A DNA stretch of 49,885 nucleotides from an uncultured Acidimicrobiales bacterium (GTDB taxonomy: Bacteria; Actinomycetota; Acidimicrobiia; Acidimicrobiales; SZUA-35): assembly GCA_937958015.1 (NCBI GenBank), contig CALGOA010000139.1:1-49885 (forward strand), read 5' to 3'. The notes under the pieces were generated by a model, which worked only from the letters and a program-made list of their open reading frames with translations, had not been told where the DNA came from and ran no database searches. Every line of letters begins with the position of its first letter. The stretch's first letter is position 1. Made by a program: the position numbers and the translations under genes. Shown here piece by piece: positions 33,037 to 40,796 of the stretch.

Positions 33037-33099
33037 ACAAGTCATCGTTTGTACAAATTAGGACTTGTGAATTTAATTCACAAGTCATGACTTGTGAAT
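33037..33099. promoter_or_regulatory. Dense palindromic operator with opposed promoters
   Basis: Half-sites ACTTGTGAAT (33063-33072), ATTCACAAGT (33076-33085) and ACTTGTGAAT (33090-33099) alternate, giving a 23-bp palindrome with one central base (33063-33085) and an overlapping perfect 24-bp one (33076-33099). TTTGTACAAA (33048-33057) and ACAAGT (33037-33042) add more copies. A rightward promoter fits TTGTAC (33049-33054), 17 bases, TTTAAT (33072-33077); a leftward one fits TTGTGA (33083-33078), 17 bases, TAATTT (33060-33055). The ArsR-type regulator encoded downstream is the probable binder. This patch is AT-rich against a high-GC background. Confidence 0.75.
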
Positions 33100-33126
33100 C
33101 TTTGGCCTAGATGGCACCATGGGTTC

Positions 33127-33429
33127 ATGCCAGCCGAGGATGTGTTCGCTGCGCTGGCCGCTCCTCAACGACAGGAGATTCTGTCTCTCGTCCGTGATGA
33201 GCCACTGTCGGTAGGTGCGATAGCGGCGGGCTGCGGCGCCAGTCAGCAGGCGGTCTCCCACCATCTTCAGGTCCTCAAGGACGCCGGCTTGGTCGAGATG
33301 CGACGGGAGGGGCGTCGTCACCTCTATGCGGTTCGTCCCGACGGTTTCGACTCGGTCGGGTCGTTCGTGGCGAACCTGTGGCCCAATGCGCTCGAGACCC
33401 TCCGGGACGCGATTGAGAAGAATCAGTGA
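33127..33429 (+). CDS. ArsR-family transcriptional regulator
   Basis: A 100-residue winged-helix protein: DVFAALAAPQRQEILSLVRDEPLSVGAIAAGCGASQQAVSHHLQVLKDAGLVEMRREGRRHLYAV, typical of ArsR proteins without metal-binding cysteines near the recognition helix, of the type paired with SRPBCC genes. ATG 33127 is used; the frame opens at 33094. Its stop overlaps the SRPBCC gene (GTGA), and the palindrome array upstream suggests autoregulation and control of the divergent DUF385 gene. Confidence 0.9.
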   Translation: MPAEDVFAALAAPQRQEILSLVRDEPLSVGAIAAGCGASQQAVSHHLQVLKDAGLVEMRREGRRHLYAVRPDGFDSVGSFVANLWPNALETLRDAIEKNQ

Positions 33430-33824
33430 GCGACGTCTTTAGCTGCTCAATAGAGGTTCCCGCCCCACCCGAGGTCGTCTTCGACTATCTAACCCAAGCC
33501 GAGCTGCTGGTGTCCTGGATCGGGAACTACGCAGTCCTCGATGCTCGACCCGGCGGCGAATTCACCCTCGATATCGAAGGCATCCCGGTGCGGGGTCGAT
33601 TCATCGATGTCACCCCTTCCGAACGCGTGATCGTTTCGTGGGGGCACGCAGGATCGGATTCGCTTCCGCCGGCCTCGACCGAGGTGGAGTTCACGCTCGC
33701 CACCTCAGCCGCCGGGACCATTGTGACCGTCGAACATCGCAACCTTCCGATCGATCACGTTGCCTCTCATCAGGTGGGCTGGCCGATGTTCCTCGAGCGT
33801 CTCCAGCGGGTTTGCTCAGTCTGA
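33426..33824 (+). CDS. SRPBCC/AHSA1-like protein
   Basis: A 132-residue Aha1-type START domain: IEVPAPPEVVFDYLTQAELLVSWIG, PGGEFTLDIEGIPVRGRFIDVTPSERVIVSWG, ending WPMFLERLQRV. ArsR-SRPBCC pairs are common in actinobacteria; the product binds a hydrophobic ligand in some cases. Start is GTG 33426, four-base overlap with the regulator. Its last nine bases overlap the convergent MBL-fold gene. Confidence 0.85.
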   Translation: MSDVFSCSIEVPAPPEVVFDYLTQAELLVSWIGNYAVLDARPGGEFTLDIEGIPVRGRFIDVTPSERVIVSWGHAGSDSLPPASTEVEFTLATSAAGTIVTVEHRNLPIDHVASHQVGWPMFLERLQRVCSV

Positions 33825-35150
33825 CTTTGGGGCGTCCTCGACGATCGCACGCGACTCGTTTGCTGCGGCTGCGAAGATTCCCTTACTCATCAGACTGAGC
33901 TCGCCGTTGCGTCGCTGTTGGTAGATCTCGGCTCGTGCCCCGTGTGCCGCCGTCGATGATGGGTCGGCCAGAACCGCGAACTCGATCAGGTGGCAGGCGA
34001 CCTTGATGTCGCTCGAAATCAATGCGAGGGCTCGCTCCACCAGCGCCGAGGTTCCCCCCGCCATCGCAGCCACCTCGGTCGCTACTGCTGAACGGGGAGC
34101 CGGCTTCAGGTTCGAGGGGTCCTGATCCCACCAACCGCCATAGAGGCGCCACAGGTTGCGGACGATGAATTCGGGTTCGTCGTACACCGGGAGCATCCAC
34201 GGCTTGATGGCATCGTCGGGCAGCGATACGGCATGGATGATCGAATCGAGGGACTCGCCGTTGTTCATCATCTGGAGGGTCTGCTCGACCAGTGACTCGA
34301 GCGCACTGGCGAGACTGTCCAGGACGAGGTGGACGCGGTCGGCTCCGTGCACCGGCAAGCCGTGGGCGCCGAACAGGTACTCGGCTCCAAGGGCATCCAT
34401 CTTGCGCAAGGCCGCTGCCCACTCGGCTGGATATCGCTGAACCTTCTGCGGGTTGCCGCAGTTCGGGAACACCCAGGTGACGAAATCACCGGCACAGATC
34501 GCCCGGTGTTCGGGAATCCACGCCCAGGTGTGGTCGTCGGTTTCGCCGCGGTCATGAAACAGCTGGAAGTCCGTGTCGCCCGCGGTGATGGTGTGGGTCG
34601 AGCTGTACTCGATCGTTGGCCACATGGCGTTCGACGGCAGGAAGTCAGCTCCGAACCCGATCCCCATTTTGGATCGTTTCGAGATCCCACCGAACTGGCG
34701 GGCGTTGATGTGATTGTTCCAGTCGTTGGTGAGTTGATATCGCTCGAACCGTGATCTCACCGCGTCGTGGGCTACAACATCGGGCGGCTGATGACCCCGC
34801 TGCTCAGCATCGGCTGCGACGGCACCGCTCCCGCCGACGTGATCGATGTGGCCGTGGGTGAAGACGAGGCTGCGGACCGGGTCACCTGACCAGACGCGCA
34901 GCGCATCGACCACGGCGGGACCCGAATCGGTCCCGCTGGCGTCGAAGCACACCAGCCCGTCGCCGGTGCGAAACGCGATCATGTGGCTAAACGACTCGAC
35001 GACTGCGATGTCGTCGGTGATGACACTCGCCTTCTGCCAGATCCGGTTGAATGACTCGGTCAACTCACCGTTGTCGATAGCGGCGGACGAGACCGCAACC
35101 GGATCATCGGTGATGATCGGCAACTGGCCCAAGCTGAGCTGGAGAGCCAT
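33816..35150 (-). CDS. MBL-fold alkylsulfatase-like hydrolase
   Basis: A 444-residue enzyme with the metallo-beta-lactamase motif TH99-G-H101-I-D103-H104, a second His in FHDRGETDDHTWAW, and AGDFVTW, all as in SdsA1/YjcS-type alkylsulfatases. The C-terminal part (GGWWDQDPSNLKPAP and ALALISSDIKVACHLIEFAVLADPSS) looks like the dimerisation domain of that family, but the usual C-terminal SCP2-like part is not obvious. It would cleave sulfate or a related ester from an alkyl chain. Followed, 14 bases upstream in the same direction, by an acyl-CoA dehydrogenase gene, so the two may share a transcript. Confidence 0.8.
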   Translation of the reverse strand: MALQLSLGQLPIITDDPVAVSSAAIDNGELTESFNRIWQKASVITDDIAVVESFSHMIAFRTGDGLVCFDASGTDSGPAVVDALRVWSGDPVRSLVFTHGHIDHVGGSGAVAADAEQRGHQPPDVVAHDAVRSRFERYQLTNDWNNHINARQFGGISKRSKMGIGFGADFLPSNAMWPTIEYSSTHTITAGDTDFQLFHDRGETDDHTWAWIPEHRAICAGDFVTWVFPNCGNPQKVQRYPAEWAAALRKMDALGAEYLFGAHGLPVHGADRVHLVLDSLASALESLVEQTLQMMNNGESLDSIIHAVSLPDDAIKPWMLPVYDEPEFIVRNLWRLYGGWWDQDPSNLKPAPRSAVATEVAAMAGGTSALVERALALISSDIKVACHLIEFAVLADPSSTAAHGARAEIYQQRRNGELSLMSKGIFAAAANESRAIVEDAPKSD

Positions 35151-35164
35151 CGGGTACCGGTTGG

Positions 35165-36484
35165 CTACGGGCCAGCGAAGGTGGCGCCGCTGGCGGCACC
35201 AACAGCACGGTCGTTGGCACTGCGCTCGCTATCGCGGTTTTTTACCTCGGCCCGGGCGACCACGTGGTGGTGCACCTCGTCGGGTCCGTCGGCGAGTCGA
35301 AGGGTCCGCTGGCCGTGATACATGTCGGCGAGCGGGAACCACTGGCTGATGCCTGCGGCACCGTGCATCTGGATCGCTTCGTCGATGATGTCGCAGCACT
35401 TCTCTGGGACCATCGCCTTAACGGCCGATACCCAGATGCGAGCCTCGGCGTTACCGAGGGTGTCCATGGCCTTCGCCGCTCGAAGCACCATCATACGCAT
35501 CGACTCGACGTCGATCCGGGCCCGGCTCACAACCTCCATGTTCTTACCGAGGTTGATCAGCTTTTTGCCAAACCCTTCTCGGCTGAGGCCACGATCAACC
35601 ATCATCTCGATGGCCTTCTCAGCCGCACCGATCGATCGCATGCAATGATGAATTCGGCCCGGGCCCAGACGCAACTGACTGATTTCGAAACCGCGCCCTT
35701 CGCCCCAGAGGATGTTGTCCTTGGGCACGCGGGCCTCGTTAAATCGAATGTGCATGTGACCATGGGGAGCGTCGTCGGCACCGAAGACATGCATGGGGCC
35801 GACGATTTCGACACCGGGGTTGTCGACCGGAACCAGGATCTGGCTCTGTTGCTTGTAGGTGTCGGCGTCGGGGTTGGTCTGAACCATCGTGATCATGACC
35901 TTGCAGCGAGGATCGCCAGCTCCGGAGATGTAGAACTTCTCGCCGGTGATCACCCACTCGTCGCCGTCGAGCACGGCCTGGGTGCGAACCTGTTTGGCGT
36001 CGGAGCTCATCACGCCCGGTTCGGTCATGGCGAACGCCGAGCGGATCTTGCCTGCAAGCAGCGGCTCGAGCCATTGCTTCTTTTGCTCCGCGGTGCCGAC
36101 CCGCTCGAGCACTTCCATGTTCCCGGTATCGGGAGCTGAACAGTTCAGGCATTCCGATGCCAGTGAGTTCTTGCCGAGTTCGTTTGCGATGTAGGCGTAG
36201 TCGAGGTTGCTCAGACCCTCGCCCGTTTCGGCATTCGGAAGGAAGAAGTTCCACAGGCCCTGTTCTCGGGCTTTGGCCTTGGCTCCCTCCAACAATTCGA
36301 GCTGACCGTCGGCGTAACTCCAGCGATCGGCTCGGCCCTCACCGAGTCGGTAGTACTCGGCGGTGATGGGATCGACCTCGGTGGCGATGAAGTTCTTGAC
36401 CGCGTCGTAGAGCGGCTGAACCTCGGCTGACATCCGAAGGTCAAAGTCGTTCATGTCTGCTGATCTCAATGCGCCGCCGACCAT
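35165..36484 (-). CDS. Acyl-CoA dehydrogenase
   Basis: A 439-residue FAD-dependent enzyme: RSAFAMTEPGVMSSDAKQVRTQ, EWVITGEKFYISGAGDPRCKV, RIHHCMRSIGAAEKAIEMM and the closing IQMHGAAGISQWFPLADMYHG, LRLADGPDEVHHHVVAR. The order and length fit the acyl-CoA dehydrogenase family that acts on medium or branched acyl-CoA. Start ATG 36484 follows AAAGGAG at six-base spacing, so I keep the longer of two candidates. Divergent from a LysR gene, 14 bases upstream of the MBL-fold gene. Confidence 0.9.
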   Translation of the reverse strand: MVGGALRSADMNDFDLRMSAEVQPLYDAVKNFIATEVDPITAEYYRLGEGRADRWSYADGQLELLEGAKAKAREQGLWNFFLPNAETGEGLSNLDYAYIANELGKNSLASECLNCSAPDTGNMEVLERVGTAEQKKQWLEPLLAGKIRSAFAMTEPGVMSSDAKQVRTQAVLDGDEWVITGEKFYISGAGDPRCKVMITMVQTNPDADTYKQQSQILVPVDNPGVEIVGPMHVFGADDAPHGHMHIRFNEARVPKDNILWGEGRGFEISQLRLGPGRIHHCMRSIGAAEKAIEMMVDRGLSREGFGKKLINLGKNMEVVSRARIDVESMRMMVLRAAKAMDTLGNAEARIWVSAVKAMVPEKCCDIIDEAIQMHGAAGISQWFPLADMYHGQRTLRLADGPDEVHHHVVARAEVKNRDSERSANDRAVGAASGATFAGP

Positions 36485-36587
36485 GGTGGCTCCTTTGTTG
36501 ATTGTGGGGATCCGGTACTTCGTAGTCTGGATTCAATCTAGAGCGGGACGTAGGATCGAACAAATGAATGCCGCTGATCTAGGTTCA

Positions 36588-36607
36588 TGCACCATGCGAA
36601 TGGTGCA
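36588..36607. promoter_or_regulatory. LysR-type operator palindrome
   Basis: TGCACCAT (36588-36595) and ATGGTGCA (36600-36607) form a perfect inverted repeat with four bases between. It lies in the 156-base gap between the divergent acyl-CoA dehydrogenase (start 36484) and LysR gene (start 36641), 33 bases before the LysR start, where autoregulatory LysR sites usually sit. Confidence 0.6.
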
Positions 36608-36640
36608 CGGTAGTTCGACTGTTGTCGTGCGGTTGGACTC

Positions 36641-37540
36641 ATGATCCGCAACGGTGAGGACCCGGTCGATCTCAACCTACTCGTGGTATTCGACGCGATC
36701 TATGCCGAGGGCAGCGTGACCAAGGCGGCCCGGACGCTCCATCTCAGCCAACCGGCGGTGAGTCACGCCCTCGGTCGGCTTCGTCGACTGTTCGATGACC
36801 CACTCTTTGTCCGGCAGGGTCGGGTCATGGTCCCGACCCCGGCCGCCAACCAGGCGATCGGGGCCGTACGCCAGGGTCTACAGCTACTCGACAGCAGTCT
36901 CACTGGAACCGAACGTTTCGACCCGGCGACATCGGAGCGAAGTTTTACGATCGGCGTGCGGGACCACTTCGAAGCCGTCGTGCTCCCACCGCTGATGGAG
37001 CAGTTCGCTCGATCGGCGCCCGGGGTATCGCTGAACTTTGTTCGTGGGGATCGCCGGACGTTGCAGCGCGACCTTGCGACGGGGGATCTGGATGCGGCGA
37101 TCGACGTATTGCTGCCGCTTGACGATTCAATTCAGCGACAGAAGATCGGCTCGAATCCGCTGGTGGTGGCGTTGAGCGACGATCATCCCCGATTGACCCG
37201 GGCCCTGACCCTCGAGAAATACCTGGCCGAACAGCACATTCAGGTGTCGGGCCGCCGAACCGGTATGTCCACCGAAGACTTTGAATTGAGTCGTCAAGGT
37301 CTGCGTCGCACTGTCCGGGTGCGCTGTCGGAACCACTTCGCCGCCTGGGAAACGGTACGACGCACGGACCTGTTGCTCACGCTGCCCGAGGTGTACGCCG
37401 TGTCGCTACAACGCCATTCCAGTGCGGCTCTCCGGCCGTGCCCCATTCCGGTTTCGTCGATCCAGCGATTTCTCTACTGGCACGTGAACCGCGATGACGA
37501 CCCTGCCAACCGTTGGATCAGATCCCAGCTCGCAGCCTGA
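36641..37540 (+). CDS. LysR-family transcriptional regulator
   Basis: A 299-residue regulator: DLNLLVVFDAIYAEGSVTKAARTLHLSQPAVSHALGRLRRLFDDPLFVRQGRVMVPTPAAN is the winged HTH, then a periplasmic-binding-protein-like effector domain (DLAAIDVLL-like GDLDAAIDVLLPL, VALSDDHPRLTRALTLEKYL). The family activates divergently encoded catabolic genes; here the acyl-CoA dehydrogenase/MBL pair is the natural target through the palindrome at 36588. ATG 36641. Confidence 0.9.
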   Translation: MIRNGEDPVDLNLLVVFDAIYAEGSVTKAARTLHLSQPAVSHALGRLRRLFDDPLFVRQGRVMVPTPAANQAIGAVRQGLQLLDSSLTGTERFDPATSERSFTIGVRDHFEAVVLPPLMEQFARSAPGVSLNFVRGDRRTLQRDLATGDLDAAIDVLLPLDDSIQRQKIGSNPLVVALSDDHPRLTRALTLEKYLAEQHIQVSGRRTGMSTEDFELSRQGLRRTVRVRCRNHFAAWETVRRTDLLLTLPEVYAVSLQRHSSAALRPCPIPVSSIQRFLYWHVNRDDDPANRWIRSQLAA

Positions 37541-37569
37541 GACAACTCCACCCGGGGGCCTTCTTCGCT

Positions 37570-39303
37570 CTATCCCCGCAGGTCGATCGTGGCGTTGAAC
37601 GAGCCGGACTCATCGTTGGGCGACAACACGAGAGCACCGTTCATCCGTTCGATCAGACGCCGTGCCACATACAACCCGTCCGCGCCGTCCAGAGTTTCCC
37701 GAGGCCCGACACCATCGCCGGCGATCATGATGTGCGTGCCGTCGTCTGAGGCTCCGACGCTCATCTGCACGGCGCTTCCCGGGCTCGCCGATGCGATCGC
37801 CACCGCTAGGACGTCCCCGACAGCTCGGCGGAGTAGGGCGCTGTCGGCCACCATGCCGACCGCGTCGATCGAAGTTTCGAGCGACACGTCGCTGGCCTCC
37901 GCCCAATCCCGTGCGTCGCTCAGCGTCAACTCGATGATGTCGTTTACAGCGCTCGGGTCGGTCGAGTGCGGCGCGTCTTGCGAAGCCAGCAGTTGGTTGA
38001 TGGATTCACTCATCGACGCCGTTGCGGACTGGATCGAGCTGACCAGGTCGGCGGCGTCGCGGTCGATCCCTTCGCTCAGGTCGTTCATCAGCATCTCGCT
38101 CAGCAGGCGTGCGGCCGTGAGTGGGTTGCGGAGGTCATGCACTACGACGTGCAGAATCTCGTCCTTCTGATGAATCAGGTCCGAGAGCTGCCTGTTCTTT
38201 TCAACCAGTTCCACGGTTCGAAGGTGGTGGACCTCATCGGTCTTGGCCACGAGGTCGGCAGCAAAGTGCCGTTCCAGCGCGACCAGTCGGGTCTGAGCCT
38301 GTCGGCCCCGAAACTCTTCCTCCAGCACGATGCAGCTGCGGAGCATCCGCAGCGCCTCGGCCGGTTCGCCCCGCGCCTCATGCAGATCAGCTGCAACCCG
38401 GTAGTAGCTCATCTGATGAGCCTTCATCGATTCGGCGTTGGACATACCGTCGACGAACGCGAGCATCTCCGAGGCTCGATCGAGGTCTCCCACTTCAAGC
38501 TGAAGTTCGGCGATGTCGACATAGAGCATGGCGGCGTGCTGGGCCGGGAGATTGGCCAGTTGATCGAGGTTTGCCTCCGCCAGCGCCACCGCCACATCGA
38601 GACGTCCACAGCGTTGGTTCAACCACATGAGGTTCAGATTCATGAGGGTCTGAACATGCCGAGGCGTATCGGAGTCGATGAGGTCGAGCCCTCGTTGAAG
38701 CCACTCAAGGCCCTCTTCGGCTCGATCCAGGTAACCGTACGCCAGGCTGATAGCGCTGCAGGTTCTGAGCTCCAGTTGACGGTCGTTGAGCCGTTCGGTG
38801 ATGGCGAGGGCGCGCATGCCCGACTCAAGCATGAGTTCGAAGGCGCCTTGGGCCTGATAGAGGTAAGTCAAGCTGTGGAGGACGGCGAAGTGGATCGGGT
38901 CCTCGCCAAGATCCTCGGCGAGGTCGAGCGCCTCCAGAATGCAGCCCGAGGATTCCGACTGCATTCCCGAGTATTCGTAACAGGTGGCGATCGCGCACAG
39001 ACCGAAGATCTGACGTTTGACCTTTCCGGTGTTCTTGCTGACCGCGATCGAATGATGAAGGTGATCGATCGCCTGCTCGTAGTCGCCCCGAGCAGTGTCC
39101 AACATCCCGCGAATGAACAGTAGGTCGGCCTTGAAGCCGTCGATCTTGTCGGGCGGCGCAAGCCCGTCCGCGATCCAGGCCTCGAACCCTTCACAGAAGT
39201 CTTCCGCTCCTTCGGGCCGCGCCGGTCCGGCCTGCTCGAACAGGCCGAGGAGACGATCGAGTTCGACCTGATCGAAGCGATGCTGGTTGGCGGCGGCGGC
39301 CAT
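37570..39303 (-). CDS. TPR-domain histidine kinase with altered N box
   Basis: A 577-residue soluble protein. Residues about 55-330 are TPR helices (for example GDYEQAIDHLHHSIAVSK, LDRAEEGLEWLQRGLDLID), about 331-385 a coiled coil, then HisKA with H389 in HVVVHDLRNPLTAARL, and an ATPase-like domain. The N box, which in active kinases has two Asn, reads AVGDVLAVAIASASPG: the essential Asn is Val501. G1 (IAGDGVGP) and a G2-like GADGLYVARRL are still recognisable. No membrane helix; no response regulator beside it. It may be a pseudo-kinase signalling through the TPR part. Confidence 0.75.
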   Translation of the reverse strand: MAAAANQHRFDQVELDRLLGLFEQAGPARPEGAEDFCEGFEAWIADGLAPPDKIDGFKADLLFIRGMLDTARGDYEQAIDHLHHSIAVSKNTGKVKRQIFGLCAIATCYEYSGMQSESSGCILEALDLAEDLGEDPIHFAVLHSLTYLYQAQGAFELMLESGMRALAITERLNDRQLELRTCSAISLAYGYLDRAEEGLEWLQRGLDLIDSDTPRHVQTLMNLNLMWLNQRCGRLDVAVALAEANLDQLANLPAQHAAMLYVDIAELQLEVGDLDRASEMLAFVDGMSNAESMKAHQMSYYRVAADLHEARGEPAEALRMLRSCIVLEEEFRGRQAQTRLVALERHFAADLVAKTDEVHHLRTVELVEKNRQLSDLIHQKDEILHVVVHDLRNPLTAARLLSEMLMNDLSEGIDRDAADLVSSIQSATASMSESINQLLASQDAPHSTDPSAVNDIIELTLSDARDWAEASDVSLETSIDAVGMVADSALLRRAVGDVLAVAIASASPGSAVQMSVGASDDGTHIMIAGDGVGPRETLDGADGLYVARRLIERMNGALVLSPNDESGSFNATIDLRG

Positions 39304-39408
39304 TCAACTCCTCCCGAGGTGTCGACTGGTAGCCACGACTATGGCATACGTTTTGGCATCCGCTTCATCGCTGGTGCGTGGTGGTTGTGGAGTCAAGCTG
39401 AACGATGG

Positions 39409-40272
39409 CTAACCGTCGTAAAAGCCGGCAGGATGCAGCCCTATTAATCGCCGTTCGCGATCGGTAACGGCCCGGTCGATTGCTTCGGCCGAGAGATGGT
39501 TGACGTCGGCGGTCAGCCGAATGCGTTGGGCGATGTCGCGGCGGCCGTACTGCACCTGCAGAAAAAATCGGCCACGATCCTCTTCGGTGGTAGGCATTCG
39601 GCGGTGCCACACGTCGGAGACAAAAAACACGACGTCGCCAGCGTTGCCGATTGGTGCAACGGGTCGATCGCCTTCGTAGCTGATCATGCCATCCGCCTCC
39701 GGTTCGGGCGGCAGCCGGCCTGAGGTATGACTCCGCGGAACAAAACCGGTGGGACCCGACTCGGGTCCACAGTCCTGCAACAGAATGTGGGCCCCAATCA
39801 TGAACACCGGATAGGGGATTCGTTCATCCCAGGGCACGCCTGCGGCGCGGGGCACATGGGGACCGGCATCGACGTGCCAAGGATTGCCAACATCGAACGG
39901 TGCCTTCTCCCGAGTCGGCCGGTTTCGCCACGCGGTGTTGGAGATGACATGACAATCCTCGCCCAGCAGCGGTTCGATGACTTCGAGGATCCTGCGGTTC
40001 GCAACAGCCTTCTGCGCGGCGGCGCTCTGGTTCAGTGCTGCGTATCGGAAGTCGGAGTAGTCCTCAGGGGTGGAGCCCTCCATCCGCGGTTCGGGTTCGG
40101 TGGAGTCAAACAGGTCACCAAGCTCGGTGGCGAGGGCCGCAACGTCGGTGGAATCGAAGGCCGCTTCGATGTGTGCGTACCCCAGGTTCTCCAGACTCCG
40201 ACTCGCTTCCGGGGCGGTGCCGTCACGCAACCGTAGGTTGCCGCCTCGTTTAAGACTGGTCCGCGAGATCAT
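39409..40272 (-). CDS. Phytanoyl-CoA dioxygenase (PhyH) family oxygenase
   Basis: A 287-residue Fe(II)/2-oxoglutarate oxygenase. Iron ligands are H133-V-D135 in NPWHVDAG and H223 in SDVWHRR; R235 in RGRFFLQVQYGRRD can bind 2-oxoglutarate. ILLQDCGPESGPTGFVPRSHTSG is the usual pre-ligand stretch. PhyH-type enzymes hydroxylate fatty acyl-CoA, or ectoine and other small molecules. ATG 40272. Transcribed leftwards like the VOC gene 66 bases upstream. The substrate cannot be named. Confidence 0.87.
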   Translation of the reverse strand: MISRTSLKRGGNLRLRDGTAPEASRSLENLGYAHIEAAFDSTDVAALATELGDLFDSTEPEPRMEGSTPEDYSDFRYAALNQSAAAQKAVANRRILEVIEPLLGEDCHVISNTAWRNRPTREKAPFDVGNPWHVDAGPHVPRAAGVPWDERIPYPVFMIGAHILLQDCGPESGPTGFVPRSHTSGRLPPEPEADGMISYEGDRPVAPIGNAGDVVFFVSDVWHRRMPTTEEDRGRFFLQVQYGRRDIAQRIRLTADVNHLSAEAIDRAVTDRERRLIGLHPAGFYDG

Positions 40273-40338
40273 CGAGCCCCCACTGATTCCATGCTGGCCA
40301 TCATGGCGTGACTCCTAGTGAGGGACCCAACATGAAAA

Positions 40339-40713
40339 CTAGAGATCTCGGTAGAAAAACAGTGCGTTTCGGTCCGGGTCGTAAATCCCAAACTCCCGTG
40401 TTCCCCATGCGGTGTCGGCGACCGGGCGGTTGTCGAGAAGGAAGGTGCCGGTAGAGATTTCGGCATGCAGCTCGTCGGGGTCGTCGACCAGAAATCGGTA
40501 CGCACTCCCATCGAGTCCGTCGGACCATTCCTGTTCGCTATGCCACTGCAGGTGAATCTCGACATTGTCTCTTGCCATCCCCGCGTACTTCGGGTCATCG
40601 TCGTCATCAGCGAACAGGGGTCGGAAGCCCAGCTGTGCGAACCAGCGCGCCGACCCACGTACGTCTCGAACGTTCAGAACCGGGTGCACCGAAATCACTC
40701 TCGCCACGTCCAT
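40339..40713 (-). CDS. VOC/bleomycin-resistance-like protein
   Basis: A 124-residue VOC protein: VISVHPVLNVRDVRGSARWFAQLGFRPLF at the start, NVEIHLQWH with an N-terminal type His, SAYRFLVDDPDELHAEI and WGTREFGIYDPDRNALFFYRDL at the end. The pattern fits the bleomycin/fosfomycin-resistance-like group but residues do not decide a substrate. ATG 40713 is taken over the frame opening at 40806, which would overlap the divergent Rieske-fusion gene. Confidence 0.82.
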   Translation of the reverse strand: MDVARVISVHPVLNVRDVRGSARWFAQLGFRPLFADDDDDPKYAGMARDNVEIHLQWHSEQEWSDGLDGSAYRFLVDDPDELHAEISTGTFLLDNRPVADTAWGTREFGIYDPDRNALFFYRDL

Positions 40714-40796
40714 CACGCTACTCGGGCCTTCACTATCGCTTCCAACGCCGACCGTGGTAGACCGGGAGTCCTCACAACTCAGGAGCCAGCCACACC

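Noticed and set aside
37966-39123. 385-codon open frame on the + strand
   Set aside because: It is antisense to the TPR kinase gene, which has clear domains; the antisense product has no family pattern. The same holds for 297-1001, 868-1932, 16753-17580 and 21226-21786.
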